Shown in pieces: positions 1 to 6,743 of a stretch of DNA of 64,000 nucleotides; positions within the stretch are counted from its first letter, which is position 1, and each line of letters opens with the position of its first letter. The DNA is from an uncultured Oscillospiraceae bacterium (GTDB lineage Bacteria > Bacillota > Clostridia > Oscillospirales > Oscillospiraceae). Made by a program: the position numbers and the translations under genes. The stretch covers positions 29,632-93,631 of the forward strand of contig CAJUPW010000008.1 in the NCBI GenBank assembly GCA_910588635.1, given 5' to 3'. The notes beneath the pieces are model-generated. The model worked only from the letters and a program-made list of their open reading frames with translations, had not been told where the DNA came from and did not search any database.

Positions 1-361
1 AGGAGAAGGAGACTAGGGCGTTGGCGAGATGGTCCAGGGAATGGGGGATGAAGCCCACCAGGAACAGCAGGAAAATCTCCCAGAGCAGCACCCGGCGCTG
101 CCAGTGGGGCAGACGGACCCTGAGCCATTCCGCCGCCGCCACGCCCAGGGCGAAGGCCAGCACGGGGAGGAGGTAGCGGCCGGCCCGGCCCCAGTTTCCG
201 TCGAACAGGCTCTGGCCCAGCAGGACGATGTTGCCCGTCTGGGCATTGGCGAACACCCTGCCCCGGCGGAGGTAGGTGTAGGTGTCCTGAAGTCCGCCGG
301 AGAGAGTGAGCAGCGCCACCGGAAGCAGCCGCTCGGCGGCGGGATGCGCTTGTTGATCCAT
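1..361 (-). CDS. DUF1275 (YoaK-like) membrane protein, cut by window edge
   Basis: Reading the minus strand from an ATG at 361 gives an open frame of 120 codons that leaves the window without a stop, so the gene is partial at its 3' end. The protein starts MDQQAHPAAERLLPVALLTL and soon shows the family signature of a GG turn followed by RVFANAQTGNIVLLGQ, then hydrophobic stretches near residues 66-80 and 92-105. DUF1275/YoaK proteins are small polytopic membrane proteins of unknown function. The next gene reads the other way from about 135 bases upstream. Confidence 0.8.
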   Translation of the reverse strand, partial: MDQQAHPAAERLLPVALLTLSGGLQDTYTYLRRGRVFANAQTGNIVLLGQSLFDGNWGRAGRYLLPVLAFALGVAAAEWLRVRLPHWQRRVLLWEIFLLFLVGFIPHSLDHLANALVSFS

Positions 362-433
362 ACGATCATATCCTTGTGTTTGAAGTCATCTGATTATAAC
401 GCTGGTGTGCCCAAAAGGAAAGAAAAAAATTCG

Positions 434-462
434 TTGCAAAAAAGCTGTGTATCGGTTATACT
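434..462 (+). promoter_or_regulatory. Sigma-A type promoter, TTGCAA-17-TATACT
   Basis: A TTGCAA box (434-439) and a TATACT box (457-462) are separated by exactly 17 bases, about 34 bases upstream of the DUF1858 start codon. The -35 carries C at position four, a feature repeated at several promoters in this window. Confidence 0.75.
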
Positions 463-495
463 ATCCCCATCCCAAATATAAACGGAGGAATTTTT

Positions 496-693
496 ATGAC
501 CATCACCAAAGACACCGTAATCGGCGATATTCTGAAGATTGCCCCCCAGGCCGCCCCGATCTTCATGGGCATCGGGATGCACTGCCTGGGCTGTCCTGCC
601 TCTCAGGGCGAGACCGTGGAGGAGGCGTGCATGGTCCACGGTGTGGACGTGAACGAGCTGTTGGCCCAGGTCAACAAGCTGATCAGCAAGTGA
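496..693 (+). CDS. DUF1858 domain protein
   Basis: A 65-residue protein starting MTITKDTVIGDILKIAP, preceded by a CGGAGG ribosome binding site. It matches the whole DUF1858 pattern: an N-terminal 'TVGEIL' type helix, then GIGMHCLGCPAS with two cysteines spaced CxxC, and a helical C-terminus. The domain occurs alone in anaerobes or at the N-terminus of iron-sulfur repair or hybrid-cluster proteins. The cysteine pair suggests a redox or metal role, but the function of stand-alone copies is not established. It has its own promoter and terminator, so it is a single-gene unit. Confidence 0.85.
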   Translation: MTITKDTVIGDILKIAPQAAPIFMGIGMHCLGCPASQGETVEEACMVHGVDVNELLAQVNKLISK

Positions 694-702
694 TACCCCT
701 AT

Positions 703-728
703 CGCCCTCCCCGGAGGGCGATTATTTT
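703..728 (+). terminator. Rho-independent terminator after DUF1858 gene
   Basis: A hairpin with 8-bp arms (CGCCCTCC / GGAGGGCG, 703-720) is followed directly by ATTATTTTT. It starts ten bases after the stop codon. Confidence 0.85.
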
Positions 729-733
729 TGACC

Positions 734-770
734 TTTACAGGTGAAAGCTGTTGTGCTAAAATAAGCACAA
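734..770 (+). promoter_or_regulatory. Promoter TTTACA-17-TAAAAT overlapped by an inverted repeat
   Basis: TTTACA (734-739) and TAAAAT (757-762) with a 17-base spacer lie just upstream of the small gene at 796 and trmK. The -10 box sits inside an inverted repeat, TTGTGCT (751-757) and AGCACAA (764-770), six bases apart. A repeat in that position is a reasonable operator candidate; no cognate regulator is visible. Confidence 0.55.
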
Positions 771-795
771 ACGTTCGATACATTGAGGTGACAGA

Positions 796-945
796 ATGAA
801 ATTCTGCGTGCTGATGGGCAGCCCCTGGGAGAACGGCGGCGCCGCCTCCATGAAGGCCTTGACGGATCGGGCCATTTACACCGGAATGAAGAACTGCGAC
901 TTTGTCCAGGCCATCCGGATGCCTGTCCGGAGGTCGGAGCTGTGA
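796..945 (+). pseudogene. N-terminal fragment of a flavodoxin-fold FMN reductase-like gene
   Basis: A 49-codon frame starts ATG at 796 and ends at TGA 943-945. Its first residues, MKFCVLMGSPWENGGAASM, resemble the phosphate-binding loop that opens NADPH-dependent FMN reductase / flavodoxin-fold proteins (vLmGSPRknGnT), which are normally about 180 residues. The rest does not continue that fold, so this looks like the 5' remnant of a deleted gene. Its stop overlaps the GTG start of trmK by GTGA, so it may now act as a translated leader that feeds ribosomes into trmK. A genuine short peptide gene cannot be ruled out. Confidence 0.45.
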
Positions 946-1646
946 GGGGGCCGGAGTTGTCCCCCCGCCTGCGGATGGTGGGGGAGCTGGTGCCTGAGGG
1001 GGCCCGGCTGGCCGACGTGGGCACCGACCACGCCTACCTGCCTGCGGCTCTGATTCTGGAGGGTAAGATTCCCTGGGCCATCGCCGCCGACCTGCGGCAA
1101 GGCCCCCTGAACCGGGCCCGGGCCACTGTGCGGGAATACGGTTTGACAGGGAAGGTGGCCTTCCGGCTGTGCGACGGGCTGTCGGGCATCCGGCCCGGCG
1201 AGGTGGACGCCGTGGCGGCCGCCGGCATGGGCGGGGAGACCATCGCCGCCATTCTGACCGCCGCCCCCTGGACCCTGGAGAGAGACATACCCCTGATTTT
1301 ACAACCCATGTCCTCTTTCCCCGATCTGCGAAAGTGGCTTGGGGAGAACGGCTTCGCCATTGAGAAGGAACAGCTTGCCCGGGAAGGGGAAACTCTTTAC
1401 ACCGCCCTGTTGGTCAGGACAGGGGAGATGGCCCCCCTGTCCCCGGCGGAGCTGTGGGCGGGGAAGAACACGGCCGATCCTCTGCGCGGGGATTGGCTGG
1501 ACCGCTGGCTGGCCAGAGTCCGCCGGGCGCTGGAGGGGATGAGCCGGGCCCGGAGAGAGGAGGTGCCCGCCCGGAAGCGGGAGCTGGAGGAGGTCGCGGC
1601 CGGCCTTATTGACATGAAAAAGGAGTGGGAACAGTGGCAGACGTGA
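942..1646 (+). CDS. trmK: tRNA (adenine(22)-N1)-methyltransferase TrmK
   Basis: A 234-residue protein of the TrmK family, which methylates N1 of A22 in bacterial tRNA using S-adenosylmethionine. It opens LSPRLRMVGELVPEGARLAD and contains the SAM-binding motif LADVGTDHAYLP near residues 23-34 and AAGMGGETIA near 91-100, both typical. The length fits the family. The GTG start at 942 overlaps the preceding short frame (GTGA). The 3' end overlaps the next gene, a Nif3-like protein; trmK and nif3-like genes are commonly neighbours in Firmicutes. Confidence 0.93.
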   Translation: MRGPELSPRLRMVGELVPEGARLADVGTDHAYLPAALILEGKIPWAIAADLRQGPLNRARATVREYGLTGKVAFRLCDGLSGIRPGEVDAVAAAGMGGETIAAILTAAPWTLERDIPLILQPMSSFPDLRKWLGENGFAIEKEQLAREGETLYTALLVRTGEMAPLSPAELWAGKNTADPLRGDWLDRWLARVRRALEGMSRARREEVPARKRELEEVAAGLIDMKKEWEQWQT

Positions 1647-2431
1647 GAGATATTTACCGCTTTATGGACCGGATTGCCCCCTTTCGCACCCAGGAGGACT
1701 TCGACAACGCCGGTTTTCTAGTGGGTCGGGGGGACCGGGAGGTCAACAGGATTTTGGTGGCTCTGGATATCACCGGAGAGGTGGCGGGGGAGGCCGCCCG
1801 CTGGGGCGCGGAGCTGATTGTGGCCCACCACCCGGTGATTTTTAGTCCGGTGAAGTCGGTGACAGACGAGAGCCTGGTGGGGCGCGTGCTTCTGGAGCTG
1901 GTGGAAAATAAGATGGCCGCCATCTGCGCCCACACCAACCTGGACGCCGCCCACGGCGGGGTCAACGGCTGTCTGGCCCGGGCGCTGGAGCTGACCGGGA
2001 TCGGCCAGCTGTGCCAGGCGGGGGTGGACGACAAGGGCCGGCCCTACGGCATCGGCCGGACGGGGACGGCCCACCGGCCGGGGCTGTCCGCGGCGGAGTA
2101 CGCCGCCTTTGTGAAGGAGAAGCTGGGCTCCGCCTGTGTGCGGTTTGCGGACGGGGGCCAGCCGGTCTCCAAGGTGGCGGTGGGAGGCGGCGCCTGCGGC
2201 TCGATGCTGGAGGACGCCCTCGCCCAGGGCTGCGACACCTTCGTTACCGCCGACCTGAAATACAACCAGTTTTTGGACGCCAGGGCCCTGGGCCTTAACC
2301 TGCTGGACGCCGGCCACTTTCCCACGGAAAATGTGGTGTGCGCCCCGCTGGCCCGGCGTCTGGCCAAGGAATTTCCCCAGGTGGAGGTGATGGTGTCCCA
2401 GGTCCACACAGAGGTCTGTTCCAATGTATAA
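1634..2431 (+). CDS. Nif3-like dinuclear metal centre protein
   Basis: A 265-residue Nif3/YqfO family protein. GTG at 1634 was chosen because an AAGGAG site lies eight bases upstream, whereas the GTG at 1625 sits on that site. Metal-binding histidines are visible in ELIVAHHPVIFSP and ICAHTNLDAAHGG, with further ligands expected from DAGHFPTE near the C-terminus. Family members form hexameric rings with a two-metal site. The exact reaction is unsettled; GTP cyclohydrolase I type 2 is an often copied but weak name. The gene lacks the central domain of the long YqfO form. It overlaps trmK upstream and the membrane gene downstream, so the three are translationally coupled. Confidence 0.9.
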   Translation: MADVRDIYRFMDRIAPFRTQEDFDNAGFLVGRGDREVNRILVALDITGEVAGEAARWGAELIVAHHPVIFSPVKSVTDESLVGRVLLELVENKMAAICAHTNLDAAHGGVNGCLARALELTGIGQLCQAGVDDKGRPYGIGRTGTAHRPGLSAAEYAAFVKEKLGSACVRFADGGQPVSKVAVGGGACGSMLEDALAQGCDTFVTADLKYNQFLDARALGLNLLDAGHFPTENVVCAPLARRLAKEFPQVEVMVSQVHTEVCSNV

Positions 2432-4091
2432 GCGGGAGAAAAGGGACTGGAAAGGGCCGGCTGGGATGTTCCTGCTGCTGTTTCTGCTGGTGATGGTCCG
2501 GTACTGCGCCTTCGGGCTGCGGTACTACCCCCAGCTGGACGACTATATCCAGTACCATAACTACACGCGGCTGTATGACTTTTCCACCCTTCAGGAGCTT
2601 ACAGGAATTTTGTCCTCCCGGCCGCTGGCCGGGATTGCGGACTACTTTTTCTGGAGCCCCATGTTCGGCCATATGATCCTGGGGGTGGCCCTGATCTCGG
2701 CTCTGTACGCGGCCGCCGTCCTGCTGATCTGGGACATTTTGGGGCGGTACTTCAGGACCAGTCCCGTGCTGCCGGTTGTGATGGCCCTGCTCCCACTGGG
2801 GATCGAGGGGACCTATTGGATGTCGGCCTCTACCCGGGTGGTGACGGGGATGTTTTTCGCCGCCCTGGCGGTCCGGGCCTTTTTGAATTGGCTGGACGGG
2901 AAGGGGCGGGGCTGGCTGGTCCTCTACCTGATTTTTCAGATGCTCCCATTCGGCTTCTATGAGCAGGCGGGGCTGCTGTCCGTCACCATGACGGCGGGAG
3001 CGGCCATCCTGGAGCGGACCGGAAAGGGGAAGCCCTGGGGCCGGTGTGCCGCCGCCCTGTGGAGTGCGCCCGCCATGGGGCTGTACTTCCTGACCACCCG
3101 GCTGCTGGACAACGGCGGGGTGTACGGGAGCCGGGCTGAGATGATTCTCCCCGTCAGCCGGTACTACTGGGATACGGTATTCCCGGAGATCATGGGACAG
3201 CTTCGGGACGCGTTTCTGAAGGGCGGCTTTTTCACCGCGGCCAAGGGCTTTGTCCGGGGGGCGCGGATGGTCCTCTCCGGGGAGCTGCTGCTGTGGGCCG
3301 CAGGGACAGCGGCGCTGTGCGTCCTGCTGGGGCTGCTGGCGCGGCGTAAGGAGCCGGAGGAGGGGGGAGACGCCCCTCTCTGGCTGGCTTTGCTGTCAGG
3401 CCTGCTGCTGGCGGCCGCTCCGATGAGCCTGTTTCTGGTGCTGAAAGATCCTTGGTTTTCCTTGCGGGGGACGGTGACCTCCTTCCCCGGTATCGCTCTG
3501 CTGGCCGACTCGCTGCTGGTGCGGCTGTGGGACAGGCTGGCCCTCAGAAGGGGCGGCCTGTCCGTCCTGGCGGCGGCAGCGGCCTTCGTGTTCTGTCTGG
3601 CGGGGGCCAGCGAAATTCGGGACTACCGGGATACCTATGAAAACGATCAGCGTATCGCCAGGCTGGTGCTGGAAGCGGAGGAGGAACCCTCCGCCGGCCG
3701 GATCGGGGTGCTGAACCTGGAGCCCTCCTATCTCCCCAACCAAAATTTTTATTACCACGAGCACATCCACGGCTGTACCGAGAGCGGCTGGGCCTTTCAC
3801 GGCCTGCTCACCGCCCTGGGCGGTGAGGTGGAGGCGGCCCCTCTGCCCGCCGACCCCCTGTATCGGGCCTGGAATCGGGAGGCCAACCATCCCTCGGGCT
3901 TTCAGACGCTCTACTGGTTTGACGGCGAGAGCCTGACCCCGGCGGTGCTGCGGGAGCTGGCGGAGAATACCTATCAGGTGCGGAACCGGCAGGGGGGACT
4001 GCTGGGGGTCATCTGGGAGGAGGACGGCATCGGCTACATCCGCCGCCCGGAGCAGCTCGCCCCGGGGCAGAGCTTTCTGCTGGAGGATTAA
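2424..4091 (+). CDS. Polytopic membrane protein, possibly GT-C type glycosyltransferase-like
   Basis: A 555-residue integral membrane protein, not recognised with certainty. The first hydrophobic segment (about 13-32) is followed by YYPQLDDYIQYHNY, an acidic pair in the first outer loop, then about nine more membrane spans up to roughly residue 400. A soluble C-terminal portion of about 150 residues follows, presumably outside the cell. That layout and the acidic first loop resemble GT-C fold lipid-sugar glycosyltransferases, but no family signature confirms it. Its ATG overlaps the stop of the Nif3-like gene by eight bases, and the rplS promoter begins 29 bases after its stop. Confidence 0.6.
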   Translation: MYKREKRDWKGPAGMFLLLFLLVMVRYCAFGLRYYPQLDDYIQYHNYTRLYDFSTLQELTGILSSRPLAGIADYFFWSPMFGHMILGVALISALYAAAVLLIWDILGRYFRTSPVLPVVMALLPLGIEGTYWMSASTRVVTGMFFAALAVRAFLNWLDGKGRGWLVLYLIFQMLPFGFYEQAGLLSVTMTAGAAILERTGKGKPWGRCAAALWSAPAMGLYFLTTRLLDNGGVYGSRAEMILPVSRYYWDTVFPEIMGQLRDAFLKGGFFTAAKGFVRGARMVLSGELLLWAAGTAALCVLLGLLARRKEPEEGGDAPLWLALLSGLLLAAAPMSLFLVLKDPWFSLRGTVTSFPGIALLADSLLVRLWDRLALRRGGLSVLAAAAAFVFCLAGASEIRDYRDTYENDQRIARLVLEAEEEPSAGRIGVLNLEPSYLPNQNFYYHEHIHGCTESGWAFHGLLTALGGEVEAAPLPADPLYRAWNREANHPSGFQTLYWFDGESLTPAVLRELAENTYQVRNRQGGLLGVIWEEDGIGYIRRPEQLAPGQSFLLED

Positions 4092-4119
4092 AATTTTCCC
4101 GAAAAAGGTAAAAAACCGC

Positions 4120-4239
4120 TTGCAATCCAGGGTTCTGTGTGATATACTTCCTTAGTCTGAATAACGGGCGGTCCTCTGCGGCGTCTCCAAAGAGACAGAA
4201 AGGCCGGAATGAACGCCTATACAACAGGAGGAAATTTTC
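4120..4239 (+). promoter_or_regulatory. rplS promoter and untranslated leader
   Basis: TTGCAA (4120-4125) and TATACT (4143-4148) are 17 bases apart. The roughly 85-base leader that follows contains small complementary stretches (for example GTCTC / GAGAC around 4184-4195) before the AGGAGG site. A ribosomal L19 leader is known upstream of rplS in Firmicutes; this leader is the right place and length, but I could not confirm its fold. Confidence 0.6.
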
Positions 4240-4581
4240 ATGGATTTGATGAAAGCATTTACCGAGAAGTACAAAAAGGCTGAGCCCCCCAAGATGAACA
4301 TCGGCGATACCGTCCGTGTTCACCTGCGGGTCAAGGAAGGCAGCCGTGAGCGTATCCAGGTTTTCGAGGGCACCGTCATCGCCAAGAAGCACGGCGGCAT
4401 TGAGGAGAGCTTCACCGTCCGCCGCATTTCTTACGGCATCGGCGTGGAGAAGGTGTTCCCCCTCCATGCTCCCTCTGTGGAGAAGGTGGAGGTCGTCCGA
4501 AAGGGCAAGGTGCGCCGCGCCAAGCTGTACTACCTGCGCGACCGCGTGGGCAAGGCCGCCAAGGTCAAGGAAGCGCTGTAA
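4240..4581 (+). CDS. rplS: 50S ribosomal protein L19
   Basis: A 113-residue protein with the full L19 pattern: [33 protein letters not shown], and a basic C-terminus [21 protein letters not shown]19 sits at the 30S-50S interface. The length is standard. It has its own promoter and a strong terminator, so it is expressed alone rather than in the rpsP-trmD-rplS operon found in many bacteria. AGGAGG precedes the ATG. Confidence 0.98.
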   Translation: MDLMKAFTEKYKKAEPPKMNIGDTVRVHLRVKEGSRERIQVFEGTVIAKKHGGIEESFTVRRISYGIGVEKVFPLHAPSVEKVEVVRKGKVRRAKLYYLRDRVGKAAKVKEAL

Positions 4582-4587
4582 TCAAAG

Positions 4588-4614
4588 AAGGAGCGGCTTT
4601 TGCCGCTCCTTTTT
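4588..4614 (+). terminator. Rho-independent terminator after rplS
   Basis: AGGAGCGGC (4589-4597) pairs with GCCGCTCCT (4602-4610) around a TTTT loop and runs into a T tract, seven bases after the rplS stop. Confidence 0.93.
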
Positions 4615-4640
4615 GAATATTTGGAATGGGAGGGGCATCT

Positions 4641-5366
4641 ATGGATGACGGGATCAAAACCTTACAGCAGTGGATCGACGACAGCCATGCCATTGTCTTT
4701 TTCGGCGGGGCGGGGGTCAGCACCGAGAGCGGCATCCCGGATTTCCGCAGTGTGGACGGGCTGTACAACCAGAAGTACGACTGGCCCCCGGAGCAGATTT
4801 TAAGCCGAACCTTCTTCGACGCCAAGCCGGAGGAGTTCTACCGCTTTTATCGGGACAAGATGCTCTGTCTGGATGCCCAGCCCAACGCCGCCCACAAAAA
4901 GCTGGCCGAGCTGGAGGCGGCGGGTAGGCTGAGAAGCGTGGTCACCCAGAACATCGACGGTCTCCACCAGAAGGCCGGGTCCCGGCGGGTGTGGGAGCTC
5001 CACGGCAGCGTTCACCGCAACTACTGTATGAGGTGCCATAAGCCCTATTCGGCGGGGGAAATCAAAGAGGGGACAGGGGCGCCCAAATGCGGCTGCGGCG
5101 GGACCGTCAAGCCCGACGTGGTCCTCTACGAGGAGGGGCTGGACAGCGCCACCCTTGAGGGGGCAGTGGCCGACATCCGGGGAGCCGACCTGCTTATCAT
5201 CGGCGGGACCTCCCTGGCGGTCTACCCCGCCGCTGGCCTTATTAACTATTTCCGAGGAAATCGGCTGGTGCTCATCAACAAGAGCGCCACTCCCTACGAT
5301 GACCGGGCCGGCCTGGCCATCAACCTGCCTATCGGGGAGGTGCTGGGGCAGATCGAAGTGCGATGA
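4641..5366 (+). CDS. cobB: NAD-dependent protein deacylase, sirtuin family
   Basis: A 241-residue class U/III-like bacterial sirtuin that would remove acyl groups from lysines using NAD+. The NAD-binding signature FFGGAGVSTESGIPDFRS opens the domain; TQNIDGLHQKAG and the catalytic histidine in WELHGSVHRN follow. Four cysteines (CMRC and CGCGG) form the structural zinc site, and GGTSLAVYPAA is the second cofactor motif. ATG at 4641 is preferred over 4626 because GGGAGGGG lies five bases upstream. The next gene starts inside its stop codon (ATGA). Confidence 0.95.
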   Translation: MDDGIKTLQQWIDDSHAIVFFGGAGVSTESGIPDFRSVDGLYNQKYDWPPEQILSRTFFDAKPEEFYRFYRDKMLCLDAQPNAAHKKLAELEAAGRLRSVVTQNIDGLHQKAGSRRVWELHGSVHRNYCMRCHKPYSAGEIKEGTGAPKCGCGGTVKPDVVLYEEGLDSATLEGAVADIRGADLLIIGGTSLAVYPAAGLINYFRGNRLVLINKSATPYDDRAGLAINLPIGEVLGQIEVR

Positions 5367-6262
5367 AAAACAGCCGCCTTTTTGAGATTCTCTACCTTCT
5401 GGTGGAAAAGCGGGAGGTGACCGCCGGGGAGCTGGCCCGGCGGCTGGAGGTGTCGGAGCGCACCATTTACCGGGATGTGGACGCCCTGTCTGCCGCCGGC
5501 ATCCCCGTCTACGCCCAGAAGGGCAAGGGGGGCGGCATCCGGCTGATGGACCAGTTCGTGCTGGACCGGGCCCTGCTGTCCAGAGAGCAGCAGGACGAAA
5601 TCCTCTTCGCCCTCCAGGCCATCCGGGCCACGGCTGGGGGAGAGGAGGCGCTGTCCAGGCTGTCCGCCCTGTTCCGCCGGGAGGGGGGCGACTGGCTGGA
5701 GGTGGACTTTACCGACTGGGGCAGCGCCCCGGCGGAGCGGGAGAATTTTGCCCGGGTAAAGCGGGCCGTCCTGGAGCGCCGGCCTTTAAGCTTCACCTAC
5801 TACAGCTCGGCGGGGGAGAAGAGCCGCCGCACCGTGGAGCCCGCCCGGCTGGTGTTCAAGTCCGGGTGCTGGTATCTGTCCGCTTTCTGCCGGAAGAAGC
5901 AGGACTGGCGCATTTTCCGGCTGGTCCGGATGGAGGACCTGTCTCCGGAGGAGGGAACCTGTCTGCCCAGAACGCCCCCGGAACGGCTGGAGCCCCCCAA
6001 GCCCGAGGGATACCGGGGAGTAGACCTGCGGCTGTTGTTTGCCCCCTCCGCCGCATGGCGGGTGCGGGACTACTTTCACCCGAAGGCAGTCGCCCTCCAG
6101 CCAGACGGTAATTTACTGGTAAACTGCACCTTCCCGGAGGACCAGTGGCTGCTGTCCTTTCTCCTGTCCTTCGGCGGCCAGCTGGAGGTGCTGTCCCCGG
6201 CCTACTGGCGGGACATTTTGAAAGAGGAGCTCAAAAAATCTTTAAAAGTTTATATAACCTGA
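5363..6262 (+). CDS. YafY-type HTH and WYL domain transcriptional regulator
   Basis: A 299-residue regulator. Residues 1-60 form a winged helix of the HTH_11 type (TAGELARRLEVSERTIYRDV), and residues 130-215 form a WYL domain, although the W-Y-L motif itself reads GCWYLSAFCR. WYL domains are thought to sense small ligands or nucleic acids. The start overlaps the stop of cobB by four bases. A perfect inverted repeat overlaps its stop codon and precedes the zinc-ribbon gene, which makes that gene the likely target. Confidence 0.88.
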   Translation: MKNSRLFEILYLLVEKREVTAGELARRLEVSERTIYRDVDALSAAGIPVYAQKGKGGGIRLMDQFVLDRALLSREQQDEILFALQAIRATAGGEEALSRLSALFRREGGDWLEVDFTDWGSAPAERENFARVKRAVLERRPLSFTYYSSAGEKSRRTVEPARLVFKSGCWYLSAFCRKKQDWRIFRLVRMEDLSPEEGTCLPRTPPERLEPPKPEGYRGVDLRLLFAPSAAWRVRDYFHPKAVALQPDGNLLVNCTFPEDQWLLSFLLSFGGQLEVLSPAYWRDILKEELKKSLKVYIT

Positions 6263-6298
6263 CAGACCCTGTCAGGTTATAGGGCGTATCCTTACGCC
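6254..6298. promoter_or_regulatory. Palindromic operator candidate before zinc-ribbon gene
   Basis: ATAACCTGACA (6254-6264) and TGTCAGGTTAT (6270-6280) are perfect 11-bp arms around GACCC, covering the stop codon of the WYL regulator. A second, smaller repeat GGCGTA / TACGCC (6283-6298) follows. No T tract follows either, so an operator fits better than a terminator. Confidence 0.6.
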
Positions 6299-6343
6299 AG
6301 AGACAGGGGCATGGACCCCGGTCAAAATAAGGAGGTTTTTCAA

Positions 6344-6616
6344 ATGGAAGAACGGAAATTCTGTCAGTGCTGCGCCATGCCTCTGGACAAGCCCGAGGAC
6401 CAGGGCACCGAGGCGGACGGCTCCCCCAGCGGCGACTACTGCCGCTACTGCTACCAGAACGGGGCTTTTACCGTCCCCGACGCCGCCATGGACGACATCA
6501 TCGCCTTTAACCTGAAGTTCAATGCCGAGAACGGCCACCCATTCGGCCCGCAGGAGGAGGCGGAGAAGATGATGCGCAGCTGGTTCCCCACCCTGAAGCG
6601 GTGGAGGGAAGCGTGA
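6344..6616 (+). CDS. Putative zinc ribbon protein
   Basis: A 90-residue protein with two CxxC pairs: FCQCCAMPLDKPED near the N-terminus and YCRYCYQNGAF about 25 residues later. This is the putative zinc-ribbon (zf-ribbon_2 type) pattern, often found next to WYL or AraC regulators. ATG at 6344 is chosen because AAGGAGG lies seven bases upstream; the ATG at 6311 would put that site inside the gene. The C-terminal part ends with helices rich in charged residues. Function unknown; DNA or protein binding is possible. Confidence 0.8.
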   Translation: MEERKFCQCCAMPLDKPEDQGTEADGSPSGDYCRYCYQNGAFTVPDAAMDDIIAFNLKFNAENGHPFGPQEEAEKMMRSWFPTLKRWREA

Positions 6617-6711
6617 CTTCAGAGGGCCTGACGAAAGAGACGCTCGGGCTGCGCCTGCCGTTATTTCGAATCCCGATTGCTGCGGCGTCGAACGTGTTCG
6701 GCGTTGTCAGA

Positions 6712-6740
6712 AAGCGGGCCCCCCCGCGGGCTGCCCGCTT
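6712..6740. terminator. Hairpin between convergent genes
   Basis: AAGCGGGC (6712-6719) pairs with GCCCGCTT (6733-6740) in the gap between the zinc-ribbon gene and the convergent ROK gene. The + strand reads CTCTTATC after it, so the T tract is weak. The rest of 6617-6743 shows nothing else I can name. Confidence 0.45.
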
Positions 6741-6743
6741 CTC

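Noticed and set aside
6617..6743. A TTCGAATCC-like string suggesting a tRNA T-loop
   Set aside because: The flanking bases do not pair as a T-arm, and no acceptor, D or anticodon arm can be built.
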